Origin: Patescibacteria group bacterium
GTDB lineage: Bacteria; Patescibacteriota; Microgenomatia; Daviesbacterales; UBA10151
Assembly (NCBI GenBank): GCA_943356485.1
Contig: CALRFD010000001.1
Span: 1 to 55,074, forward strand
DNA length: 55,074 bases
Direction: 5' to 3'
This document shows, in pieces, positions 1 through 7,966 of the stretch; position 1 is the stretch's first letter; each line of letters begins with the position of its first letter. The position numbers and the translations under genes are program-made. Under the pieces are notes generated by a model. It searched no databases, had not been told where the DNA came from, and worked only from the letters and a program-made list of their open reading frames with translations.

Positions 1-668
1 AATACGCAGAACTGGAAAAACTTGCAACTCTTGATCCTTTAACCCAACTACCAAATCGAAGAGGCTTTTTTATGGCTTTTCATCAAAAACTTCTGGAGCT
101 GAGGCGTCTAAGAAGAGAACCAGACATAGAAACCCACACTGGCTGTTTAGTCCAGTTGGATTTAGACCATTTTAAAAACGCAAATGATTTAAAAGGTCAT
201 AATTTTGGAGATGAATTATTAAAAAAAACAGCCAGAACTATCGAGGAGGTCATGCGTCCAGGTGATTTACTTGCCAGATTCGGTGGTGAGGAAATCTGGA
301 TTTTTCTACCTAATATCACAACCGAACAAGCTATATTAGCAATAAACAGGCTTAGGGAGACTCTCCCTTTGCGCACAGAAGCAGATCTTAAATATCGGCA
401 AACAGCCAGTTTTGGAATCCTTCCCTTACCAGATAACCTGGATGATCTTCAACTATATTCTGAGGAATTTGCAGCATCGTTATTTCAAGAAAATTACCAT
501 TTCGTAGATGAAGCCTTATACAGCGCAAAACACTCAGGCAGAAATGCCATCGCAGTTTCAAATGGTGGAGATAAGGAAGGAATTAAAATTGCCAACGTAC
601 TTCGCAGTGTTGAAGATCCAGCAGCAAAAGTTATACACTACACTACACCTGCGCAAAGACCTGCATAA
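1..668 (+). CDS. GGDEF-domain diguanylate cyclase, 3' part
   Basis: The 5' end lies outside the window: the frame is open from base 3, and the bases before the first Met (72) already encode the family opening LDPLTQLPNRRGF. Then follow DLDHFKNANDLKGHNFGDE (nucleotide and metal site), RPGD, which matches the RxxD product-inhibition site five residues before the signature, the active loop GGEEI (bases 282-296), SFGI, and VDEALYSAKHSGRNAI. The family makes cyclic di-GMP from two GTP. The loop ends in Ile rather than Phe or Tyr, so activity is likely but not certain. About 40 residues after the domain have no assignment. Any sensor domain would lie upstream of the window. It converges on the Fic gene with 3 bp between stops. 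Confidence 0.9.
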   Translation, partial: YAELEKLATLDPLTQLPNRRGFFMAFHQKLLELRRLRREPDIETHTGCLVQLDLDHFKNANDLKGHNFGDELLKKTARTIEEVMRPGDLLARFGGEEIWIFLPNITTEQAILAINRLRETLPLRTEADLKYRQTASFGILPLPDNLDDLQLYSEEFAASLFQENYHFVDEALYSAKHSGRNAIAVSNGGDKEGIKIANVLRSVEDPAAKVIHYTTPAQRPA

Positions 669-671
669 ATA

Positions 672-1748
672 TTATTTCAATACATAAATAGCTTTTTTGG
701 TGCCGCCGGATTTCTTAATCAGGCCTTTTTTACGCAAAAACATCAGCTCCCGCAGTACCGTATCATCGGAAAAATCCGGGAAAACTTTCCTGAAATCTTT
801 ATTACTCATTCCCTTATGTCTATGAATATACTCCATAATCATCATCTGCCTCTCGTTTAGCATCACCTGTCCTCCTAATTTATCCTTGATCTTTAAATCA
901 ACTGAAATTCTTTGCACTTTTTCTTTAACTCTGTTGAGTTCTATCGCTACTCCTTCTGTAAAATACTCCAACCAGGGAGTTAAATCACGCTCATGAGTAT
1001 CCAAAACCAGCTGGTTGGAAACAGCCTGCAAAGTTAGATAATATTGCATCGGGCTTTCGTCAAAATATTCTTCAAATGAGAAAAATTTCCTAATATCATA
1101 CCCATCCAAAAACATCACCAAGGTTGCAACCGCCCTGGCCACCCTTCCGTTTCCATCCACAAACGGATGAATTCTGGCTATTTCATAGTGGATGATAGCG
1201 GCTTTTAAAATCGGGTGGACTAGCTTTGATTCAGCGGAGTTAATCCAGGTAACCAAATCCTCTATTAAATATGGCACCTCCACTGCCGGGGGTGGAGTAT
1301 ACGAAATCTGACCTGTCTTAGTGTTCCTTATCACTACCTGCCGTAAACGAAATTGACCGCTTGACTCAGGCGGTAAAACTTTTTGCGTTGTTAGTCTATG
1401 TATTTCCAGTATTGTTTCAATCGTAAAATTATACCTTTGAGCATATCCTATTTGACTTTGGATTGAATCAATGAAGCTTAAAACATTCCGGTAGTTGATA
1501 ACTTCCTGTACATCCCGGTCGCGGGCTACTACTTCTTGTCCTTCTAAAACATCTCTCACTTCTTCTTCAGATAAAGGATTGCCTTCCAAATGAGTTCCGT
1601 GATGAACTGTTCTCTCCACAGCCTCCTTTCTAAACTTCGCTTCCCAGGCAGGAACTAAAGGAGCATTCATAATCACTTCTCTTGCAGCTTCAGAAATCCC
1701 AATAGAGCGGAGAATTTTATTAGTAATGGTATACTTAGGAACAAACAT
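672..1748 (-). CDS. Fic family protein with C-terminal winged helix
   Basis: This 358-residue Fic-domain protein is expected to transfer AMP, or another nucleotide part, from ATP to hydroxyl groups of target proteins. The catalytic motif HPFVDGNGRVAR is intact at residues 194-205. THLEGN at 52-57 corresponds to the N-terminal inhibitory helix motif of class II Fic proteins, although the Ser/Thr usual four residues before the Glu is Gly here. From about residue 297 to the end (LNERQMMIMEYIHRHKGMSN onward) there is a winged helix-turn-helix of the kind often fused to Fic proteins. No separate antitoxin gene is visible, consistent with self-inhibition. The start is the first ATG; upstream is a heptamer-repeat spacer shared with the end of carB. 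Confidence 0.9.
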   Translation of the reverse strand: MFVPKYTITNKILRSIGISEAAREVIMNAPLVPAWEAKFRKEAVERTVHHGTHLEGNPLSEEEVRDVLEGQEVVARDRDVQEVINYRNVLSFIDSIQSQIGYAQRYNFTIETILEIHRLTTQKVLPPESSGQFRLRQVVIRNTKTGQISYTPPPAVEVPYLIEDLVTWINSAESKLVHPILKAAIIHYEIARIHPFVDGNGRVARAVATLVMFLDGYDIRKFFSFEEYFDESPMQYYLTLQAVSNQLVLDTHERDLTPWLEYFTEGVAIELNRVKEKVQRISVDLKIKDKLGGQVMLNERQMMIMEYIHRHKGMSNKDFRKVFPDFSDDTVLRELMFLRKKGLIKKSGGTKKAIYVLK

Positions 1749-1752
1749 AGTT

Positions 1753-1838
1753 TAGGGTAAAGGGGAAACCGTAAAGGGAAAAGTCTTGCGTATTTGTCTT
1801 TACCCTTGACGCTTACCGCTTTCCCCTATCTTCCCATA
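1753..1838. repeat. Degenerate heptamer repeat with inverted halves
   Basis: The spacer between the Fic start and the carB stop contains heptads of the type GGGTAAA, GGGGAAA, CCGTAAA on its left side. An inverted counterpart on the right contains CCCTTGACG and CTTTCCCC. The same words recur inside carB, polA and glpX and beside fba. It could form an imperfect hairpin; no T-run marks it as a terminator. Confidence 0.6.
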
Positions 1839-1860
1839 TTTCCCGCAAAAATCCAAATGA

Positions 1861-4800
1861 TTAAGAAGTTAGGTATTCATCCCAGGATTTAATCTCCAAA
1901 TCCTCTATCTTTTTTGAAGTAATAGCAGAGATTAATAACTCTGCAGCTTGCAAATTAGTAACAAGAGGAACGCCTAAATCAATACAGCTTCTTCTGATAA
2001 GATAGCCATCAGTTTCCACTTTTTGCGACCCGCCTTCAGAAATATTTATCGCCAAATCTATCTCGTTGTCTCTTAAAAGATCCAATATAGAAGGGTGCTT
2101 TCTTTCAGAAATCTTATATACCCTGATATTTTTAACCCCGTTTTTCTTAAAAAAGTTATAGGTATGTTCTGTAGCATAAATCTTAAAATTTAGCTTGCTA
2201 AGCAGTTTGGCAGAAAGTAATAAATCAAGTTTATTCTTCTCTCCGCCTAAAGAAAAGAATACTGATTTTTTCGGCATCTTAAATCCAGTCGCAAGCAGAG
2301 CTTTAAGATATGCCTCCTGCAAATCTACGCCAAAACAGGCAACCTCTCCAGTCGAGGACATCTCAACCCTAAGCCTCGGATCTGCTCCTTTAATCCTATT
2401 AAAAGAAAATTGGGGTGCTTTGACTCCAACATAATCTAAATCTATAGTATTAAATTCATCTCTGATATCCTCTCCCAGCATTACTTTAGTTGCAATTTCT
2501 ACAAAGTTGTATCCTGTCACTTTTGAGACAAACGGAAAAGAGCGGGAGGCTCTTAAGTTTAACTCAATCACTTTAACCTCATTATCCTTTGCTAAAAACT
2601 GGATATTAAAAGGACCGGTTATCTCAAGCTCTTTTAAGATCTTTTTTGTGGCAACTTTTATCTGTCTAACTGTTTCCAAATACAATTTTTGCGGCGGCAA
2701 AACTATCGTTGCATCTCCTGAATGTACCCCTGCATTTTCAACGTGCTCTGAAATTGCAAAAATGACTAATTCACCTTTCTTTGATACTCCGTCAATCTCA
2801 ATCTCTTTAGCATTATCAATAAATTTGGACACAACCACCGGATGCTCACTGGATACATCTGATGCTTCCTGCAGGTATTTTTTTAGATCACGCGGGGAAT
2901 AAGCAACATTCATGGCTGAACCGGACAGGACATACGAGGGTCTGATTAAAACAGGATATCCTATTCTTCTGGCAAAACTTAACGCTTCCGAAACATTTTT
3001 GAGGCTCTGCCAGGCTGCCTGTTCAATTTTTAACTTATCTAAAATAGCTGAAAATTTGTTTCTATCTTCTGCCATATCAATAGATAAAGGTGAGGTTCCC
3101 AAAATCTTATAACCTGACCGGAAAGCATCCATTGCTAAGTTATTTGGAACCTGACCCCCAAACCCTAAAACTAAGCTTGAACCAACTTCAATATCATAGA
3201 TATCCGAAATCCTCTCAAAGGTTAGTTCATCAAAATATAGCTTGTCACCAGAATCGTAGTCTGTTGAAACAGTTTCCGGATTACAATTAATAATGATTGT
3301 TTCAATTCCTCTCTCTCTTAGAGTCTGAGCCGCTGTGACAGAACACCAGTCAAATTCCACCGATGATCCAATTCTATACGGCCCAGAACCAAGCACAATC
3401 GCTTTCTGACTTTCCCCTTTCCCCTTTCCCCTTTCCCCTTCTTCTGACTCTTCCCCATGATATGTTAAATAAAGATAGTTAGTCTTTGCCGGATATTCCG
3501 CCGCTAAAGTATCAATATGTTTTACTTTAGGGAGAATTTTATTTCTTTTTCTAAAATCCCTAATTTCTGACTCTGATTTTTTAAATGAAGCAGCAATCAC
3601 TTTATCAGAAAAACCCAATTTTTTAGCCTGTAAGATAATCTCTGCCGTAAGCTTTTGTGATGGCAACATTTTTTCAAATCTGACGATCTCTTCAATTTGA
3701 TGCAGGAACCAAGGATCAATACCGGTTGCTTTATATATATCTTCGACACTCTCGCCTTTGGCAAATCTTTGCGCTATTACAAAAAGCCTTTGGGTGGTGG
3801 GCAAAAGCTTTGTATCATCTACCCCGTTATTTAACAATCCATCCTGCTGAGTTTCCAGCATTCTGATAGCTTTTTGCAGTGTTTCCGGAAAGCTTCTCCC
3901 AATCGCCATAACCTCGCCCACACTTTTCATTTCCGATCCTATGATATTTTGTGCTCCTACAAATTTCTGCAAATCCCAACGAGGCACTTTCACAACTATA
4001 TAATCCAGGGCTGGTTCAAAAAAAGCAGAGGTGGATAAAGTGACTGAATTTTTTAGTTCGGGCAGATTAAAACCCAAACCTATTTTAGCGGCAATATAGG
4101 CCAGAGGATATCCGGTGGCTTTGGAAGCCAATGCCGAGGATCTGGATAACCTGGCATTAACTTCAATAACTCTATAATCATTATTCTCAGGATTTAGGGC
4201 AAACTGGATATTACTCTCTCCTATAATGCCCAAATGTTCAATAACTTTTAATGATAATTTACGTAAAAAATGATACTGGTAATTGTTTAAGGTTTGTGAG
4301 GGAGCAACAACTATACTCTCACCTGTGTGAATCCCCAGTGGATCCAGATTCTCCATATTACAAACAGTAATTTTGTTTCCCTGTTTATCCCTGACAACCT
4401 CATACTCAATTTCTTTCCAGTGCCTTAAATATTCCTCAACAGCAATATGCGGAGCCTGCCTAAGTGCAGAAGAAACCATCTTTATCAACTCTTCTTTATT
4501 ATTTATAACCCCGGATCCGAGTCCCCCTAAAGAAAAACCTGACCTGATAAGTAAAGGGTACCCTATTTGCTGAGCTATTTTTAAAGCCTCATCTAGAGTA
4601 TTCGCAAAACCGCCTTTAGGAACCTTGACATTAATTTTTTGTAATTCTTTCGCAAACAATTCCCGATCTTCTGTAATTTCAATACTTTTAACCGGTGATC
4701 CTAAAACTGTTACATTGTATTTCTTAAATACCCCTGATTTATCTAAAGCCAACCCACAATTTAGCGCAGTTTGACCGCCAAAGCTTAAGAAAATTCCATC

Positions 4801-5034
4801 CGGTTTTTCTTTTTTAATAACCTGTTCTACAAAATAAGGAGTTACCGGAAGAAAATAAATCTTTTTGGCTAATGTTTTGGAAGTTTGGATGGTGGCTATA
4901 TTAGGGTTTATTAAAACTGCCTCGATCCCTTCTTCTTTTAAAGCTTTTAGCGCCTGAGAACCGGAGTAATCAAACTCTCCTGCTTCTCCGATTTTTAATG
5001 CCCCTGATCCAAGTAATAATACTTTTTTTATCAT
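1861..5034 (-). CDS. carB: Carbamoyl phosphate synthase, large subunit
   Basis: This synthetase subunit makes carbamoyl phosphate from bicarbonate, ammonia supplied by CarA, and two ATP. At 1057 residues it is close to the usual 1070. Two homologous ATP-grasp halves are seen: the first opens with VLLLGSGALKIGEAGEFDYS, the second with AIVLGSGPYRIGSSVEFDWC, and a methylglyoxal-synthase-like allosteric domain ends the protein. At about residues 532-541, exactly at the junction of the halves, a Gly/Lys/Glu-rich stretch (ERGKGKGE) is encoded by four tandem heptamers and looks like an in-frame repeat insertion in a tolerant linker. The start overlaps the carA stop by 4 bp, so translation is probably coupled. 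The product serves both pyrB and the arginine carbamoyltransferase at the other end of the window. Confidence 0.97.
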   Translation of the reverse strand: MIKKVLLLGSGALKIGEAGEFDYSGSQALKALKEEGIEAVLINPNIATIQTSKTLAKKIYFLPVTPYFVEQVIKKEKPDGIFLSFGGQTALNCGLALDKSGVFKKYNVTVLGSPVKSIEITEDRELFAKELQKINVKVPKGGFANTLDEALKIAQQIGYPLLIRSGFSLGGLGSGVINNKEELIKMVSSALRQAPHIAVEEYLRHWKEIEYEVVRDKQGNKITVCNMENLDPLGIHTGESIVVAPSQTLNNYQYHFLRKLSLKVIEHLGIIGESNIQFALNPENNDYRVIEVNARLSRSSALASKATGYPLAYIAAKIGLGFNLPELKNSVTLSTSAFFEPALDYIVVKVPRWDLQKFVGAQNIIGSEMKSVGEVMAIGRSFPETLQKAIRMLETQQDGLLNNGVDDTKLLPTTQRLFVIAQRFAKGESVEDIYKATGIDPWFLHQIEEIVRFEKMLPSQKLTAEIILQAKKLGFSDKVIAASFKKSESEIRDFRKRNKILPKVKHIDTLAAEYPAKTNYLYLTYHGEESEEGERGKGKGESQKAIVLGSGPYRIGSSVEFDWCSVTAAQTLRERGIETIIINCNPETVSTDYDSGDKLYFDELTFERISDIYDIEVGSSLVLGFGGQVPNNLAMDAFRSGYKILGTSPLSIDMAEDRNKFSAILDKLKIEQAAWQSLKNVSEALSFARRIGYPVLIRPSYVLSGSAMNVAYSPRDLKKYLQEASDVSSEHPVVVSKFIDNAKEIEIDGVSKKGELVIFAISEHVENAGVHSGDATIVLPPQKLYLETVRQIKVATKKILKELEITGPFNIQFLAKDNEVKVIELNLRASRSFPFVSKVTGYNFVEIATKVMLGEDIRDEFNTIDLDYVGVKAPQFSFNRIKGADPRLRVEMSSTGEVACFGVDLQEAYLKALLATGFKMPKKSVFFSLGGEKNKLDLLLSAKLLSKLNFKIYATEHTYNFFKKNGVKNIRVYKISERKHPSILDLLRDNEIDLAINISEGGSQKVETDGYLIRRSCIDLGVPLVTNLQAAELLISAITSKKIEDLEIKSWDEYLTS
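3411..3438. repeat. Four tandem TTTCCCC heptamers inside carB
   Basis: Four perfect consecutive copies of TTTCCCC are read on the plus strand, which is GGGGAAA in the coding sense. They encode the low-complexity Gly/Lys linker between the two CarB halves. Three heptamers make 21 bases, so expansion in threes keeps the frame. Confidence 0.9.
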
Positions 5035-6104
5035 AAACTTTTAATAAAATCATCAAATAAATAACTCGCATCTACTGGTCCGGGTGAACTTTCCGGATGG
5101 AATTGAACCGCCATAAATGGTTTACTTTTATGTTTTATACCTTCATTTGTGCCATCGTTTAAATTAATAAACCATTCCTCCCAATCCCTGGATAAAGACT
5201 TCATATCAACTGCAAATCCATGATTTTGAGAAGTGATAATTGATTTTTTTGTTTTTGTATCCTGAACAGGCTGGTTTTGACCCCGATGGCCAAACTTTAA
5301 CTTATAAGTATTCCCTCCTGCTGCCAAAGCCATGATCTGGCTTCCTAAACAGATGCCTAAGGTAGGTATACCCTTAGCCATAACCTTTTCTATATTCAGG
5401 ATAGTCTGCTTAGCCTGTTTTGGATCTCCGGGTCCGTTAGAAACAAATACTCCGTCAAAATCCAATTTGCCCTCCAGCGGGTTAAAATCCCAGGGCACTC
5501 TTGTTACCCTCACTCCTCTTTTAACTAAACTTTTAATAATATTCTCTTTTGCGCCACAGTCGATCAAAATTATATTCTTTTTACCACTTCCATATGTCTC
5601 CACTTTCTCACAACTGACCTTTGGTAAAATATTTTCATTATTTGGGTCATAAATGGAGTGGTTAGTCGCTAGAGTCAAGGAACTAGACTGTTTTTTACGT
5701 GACTCTATTTCTATCCTGCCCAACATTACCCCATGCTCTCTTAACTTTCTGGTCAACATTCTGGTATCAATCTCGCAAATGGCAGGGATACCTTCTTCCT
5801 TTAACCATTCACTTAAAGTTTTTTCACTTTCAAAATGAGAGGGTTTCTCAATATAGTTTTGAACGACTAAACCCTTAACTTGAATCTTTTTTGATTCCCA
5901 AAAATCTTTATTGGGAACCCCATAACTGCCCTGCAGAGGGTAGGTCAGAACCAGAATCTGACCGAAATAAGAAGGATCAGTCAAACTTTCCGGATACCCA
6001 ACCATTCCGGTATTAAAAACCACCTCTCCTGAGGTAGAAACATCTGCCCCAAATGATTTTCCTAAAAAAACTGTCCCATCGGACAGAATTAACTTAATTT
6101 GCAT
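5031..6104 (-). CDS. carA: Carbamoyl phosphate synthase, small (glutaminase) subunit
   Basis: CarA hydrolyses glutamine and channels ammonia to CarB. The 357 residues hold the N-terminal CPSase small domain (ILSDGTVFLGKSFG, then GYPESLTDPSYFGQ) and a class I glutamine amidotransferase domain with nucleophile Cys252 in GICLGSQ, His336 and Glu338 in QFHPESSPGP. The residue after the nucleophile elbow is Ser where many CarA proteins have His (GLGHQ-type motifs); the triad itself is complete. It is the middle gene of pyrB-carA-carB, 18 bp after pyrB and overlapping carB by 4 bp. Confidence 0.96.
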   Translation of the reverse strand: MQIKLILSDGTVFLGKSFGADVSTSGEVVFNTGMVGYPESLTDPSYFGQILVLTYPLQGSYGVPNKDFWESKKIQVKGLVVQNYIEKPSHFESEKTLSEWLKEEGIPAICEIDTRMLTRKLREHGVMLGRIEIESRKKQSSSLTLATNHSIYDPNNENILPKVSCEKVETYGSGKKNIILIDCGAKENIIKSLVKRGVRVTRVPWDFNPLEGKLDFDGVFVSNGPGDPKQAKQTILNIEKVMAKGIPTLGICLGSQIMALAAGGNTYKLKFGHRGQNQPVQDTKTKKSIITSQNHGFAVDMKSLSRDWEEWFINLNDGTNEGIKHKSKPFMAVQFHPESSPGPVDASYLFDDFIKSL

Positions 6105-6122
6105 TTTCTTAATCCTTTCAGT

Positions 6123-7055
6123 TTAAATTCTTCCAAGCACTAAAGCTAATAATGCTTCTCTAACATAAAGTCCATTTCTGGCTTGAGAAAAATAAATTGC
6201 ATTCTGATGAGAATCTAACTCTGACGCCATTTCATTAATTCTGGGCAGAGGGTGCATTAGTTTAACCCCTTTATCTAACTGAGATAAAAATTCTTTACCC
6301 AAAATGAATTCATCTTTAATTTTATTAAAGGCTTTGAGATCCTTAAATCTTTCCTTCTGAACCCTGGTTTGGTAAAGAAAATTTATTCCTTTAAATTCAT
6401 CCGGTATTTTTGTCAAAATTTCATACGCGACTCCTCTTTTTTTCAAAATTTCTATGTACTCTTTGGGCATCGCCAAATCTTGATGAGAGATAAAAATCTG
6501 TTTTACCTTGAAATGAGACAGCGCAATAGATAAAGCATGTACTGTCCGGCCATACTTTAAGTCACCCATAAATGCCACCTTTATACCGTCTAACGTTCCT
6601 TGCTCTTTTAAAATTGTATAAAGATCCAGTAATGTTTGCGTGGGATGCTGATTTGAACCGTCCCCGGCATTAATCACCGGAATTTCAGCAATGTCGGCTG
6701 CCTCTTTAGCAGAACCGGGCTCCGGATGCCTAATTATTAACACATCCGCATAAGAATCCATAATCCTAATTGTATCGGCAAAGGTTTCACCCTTATGAAT
6801 TGATGTTGACTGCGGATCATTAAAACCTATTACTCCCATACCTATTTTTTGAGCCGCTGATCTGAAGGATTGTTCCGTTCGGGTGGATTGCTCAAAAAAA
6901 AGTACTGCTGCAATTTTTCCCTGAGCAATGGTGTAGTTAGATCTATCCTTCTTTACAAATTGGGGATCAAATCTCCTGGCTGTTTTTAAGATATAAAGTA
7001 ACTCCTCTTTGGAGAAATCATTTATATCTATAATATCTCTGCCTTTAAATTTCAT
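6123..7055 (-). CDS. pyrB: Aspartate carbamoyltransferase catalytic subunit
   Basis: The enzyme transfers the carbamoyl group to aspartate, the committed step of pyrimidine synthesis. Its 310 residues carry the carbamoyl-phosphate loop STRT (57-60), GDGSNQHPTQ (131-140), MGDLKYGRTVHAL and the HPLPR motif (258-262). A TTG start 36 bases upstream is rejected because it would translate the attenuator hairpin; the ATG at 7055 follows the T-run directly. No regulatory chain pyrI lies nearby. The arrangement suggests that transcription of the whole operon is set by the leader attenuator at 7064-7170. Confidence 0.96.
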   Translation of the reverse strand: MKFKGRDIIDINDFSKEELLYILKTARRFDPQFVKKDRSNYTIAQGKIAAVLFFEQSTRTEQSFRSAAQKIGMGVIGFNDPQSTSIHKGETFADTIRIMDSYADVLIIRHPEPGSAKEAADIAEIPVINAGDGSNQHPTQTLLDLYTILKEQGTLDGIKVAFMGDLKYGRTVHALSIALSHFKVKQIFISHQDLAMPKEYIEILKKRGVAYEILTKIPDEFKGINFLYQTRVQKERFKDLKAFNKIKDEFILGKEFLSQLDKGVKLMHPLPRINEMASELDSHQNAIYFSQARNGLYVREALLALVLGRI

Positions 7056-7063
7056 ATTTTTTT

Positions 7064-7088
7064 TAAAAAAAATCCGCCCCAGGCGGAT
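7064..7088 (-). terminator. Intrinsic terminator (attenuator) in the pyrB leader
   Basis: Read on the minus strand, ATCCGCC, a three-base loop and GGCGGAT form a perfect 7-bp stem (7088-7072), followed at once by eight T. It lies 4 bases after the stop of a short leader ORF and 9 bases before the pyrB ATG, so it can only act as an attenuator of the pyrB-carA-carB operon. Confidence 0.85.
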
Positions 7089-7091
7089 CAA

Positions 7092-7157
7092 CTAATATAT
7101 TAAAAATAATCTAAAAACATGTCTTTTAAACATAGAACCTTTTGTAAGTTTATACAT
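7092..7157 (-). CDS. pyrB leader peptide, 21 residues
   Basis: A short reading frame begins MYKLTKGSMFKRHV and ends LFLIY. It has a perfect AGGAGG ribosome site (7165-7170) spaced 7 bases from the ATG, stronger than that of most genes here. Its 3' half is very U-rich, and the stop falls four bases before the attenuator stem. In E. coli pyrBI, RNA polymerase pauses in such a U-rich tract when UTP is low; a closely following ribosome then prevents the terminator from folding. The order of parts is the same here. The function is inferred; the parts are seen directly. Confidence 0.75.
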   Translation of the reverse strand: MYKLTKGSMFKRHVFRLFLIY

Positions 7158-7192
7158 CCCAAAACCTCCTGTCAATATGCTAATATTTATAT

Positions 7193-7456
7193 ATGGCTAA
7201 AAAGATCAGGCGATTTACCTTTCATAAGGAATTGATACGGCAACTTGTTACTCTCTCTTCCTCTGCCTTTGGCTTAGCTGCAGCCTTAGCCTGGAACGAT
7301 ACAATACAGCAAACAGTTAAAGAATTTATTGAACCAAGAATCCCTGGTTCTGGCATTTTATCCAGATTCATTTACGCAGGCATAGTCACCATCTTAGGAG
7401 TTATTATCACCTTTGAACTCTCCCGCTTGGCTTCCAGATGGGGAATTAAAAAATGA
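7193..7456 (+). CDS. DUF5654-like small membrane protein
   Basis: This 87-residue protein has a basic N-terminus (MAKKIRRFTFHKELIRQL), a first membrane segment around residues 20-38 containing the AAALAWND pattern typical of DUF5654, an amphipathic middle, and a second membrane segment around 58-78. The function of the family is unknown; such proteins are common in Patescibacteria and archaea. It is transcribed divergently from the pyr operon leader, with only about 22 bases between its start and the leader-peptide ribosome site, so the promoters must overlap. Confidence 0.7.
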   Translation: MAKKIRRFTFHKELIRQLVTLSSSAFGLAAALAWNDTIQQTVKEFIEPRIPGSGILSRFIYAGIVTILGVIITFELSRLASRWGIKK

Positions 7457-7605
7457 TGCTTTGCGTCATCGTATTGGGGTATCAACAGATCTGCTGGTAA
7501 ATTCTAAATTCTTATCCTGCTTCAAATTCATAGTCTCCATATAAGCTTTATATGTTATATTATACTACTTCTTTTCACCCTCCTCCTATGCTATTATTTA
7601 ATGGT

Positions 7606-7857
7606 ATGAACGAACGGGAGAATCCTAACGAAAGACAACTTAATTTAACTAGGCTTACTTCTCCTGAAGCGAATAGAACAATGTCCACTACAACTAGGGA
7701 TCGGTGGATGCTTGCTGGAGGCTTTACTGTTGGGATATCAACCGCTCTTCTCCTTACTATCTTCGGTGTTCCACCTGTTTACGCAAGTGTGGCAGCACTT
7801 CCAGCAAGTTTTATTGGAGGTCAGGTAACACGCTATTTTATCAGCCAGCAAGATTAA
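7606..7857 (+). CDS. Small two-helix membrane protein, unknown
   Basis: The product is not recognised. From the ATG at 7606 it has 83 residues: a polar N-terminus rich in Asn, Glu and Thr (MNERENPNERQLNLTRL), then two hydrophobic segments around residues 35-53 and 56-74. The later ATG is preferred over upstream in-frame ones (7552, 7588) because a TATTAT box at 7592-7597 lies 8 bases before it, the same spacing seen at several other starts in this window. The 150 bases before it hold nothing else that can be supported. Confidence 0.5.
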   Translation: MNERENPNERQLNLTRLTSPEANRTMSTTTRDRWMLAGGFTVGISTALLLTIFGVPPVYASVAALPASFIGGQVTRYFISQQD

Positions 7858-7930
7858 TCACTGCTATGAAGTCAGTCAGACAATGAAGTTGTAATTTCCC
7901 CCTTTTCCAACTTTAAATTCATACCATAAA

Positions 7931-7966
7931 TAACAAAACATTGTACGGCCGTATCATATTTTGTTA
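7931..7966. repeat. 36-bp imperfect palindrome with CGGCCG centre
   Basis: The arms TAACAAAA and TTTTGTTA flank the centre TACGGCCGTA. The element overlaps the stop codon of recF, so the last codons of recF are built from it. A related 38-bp palindrome with the same centre lies inside the glycosyltransferase gene at 15939-15976. It might also serve as a two-way terminator between recF and the small membrane gene. Confidence 0.8.

Noticed and set aside
3411..3438. CRISPR or telomere-like array
   Set aside because: The unit is seven bases without spacers and lies inside carB.
7056..7091. TTG start that would lengthen PyrB by 12 residues
   Set aside because: It would translate the attenuator stem and T-run; family members start at the ATG at 7055.
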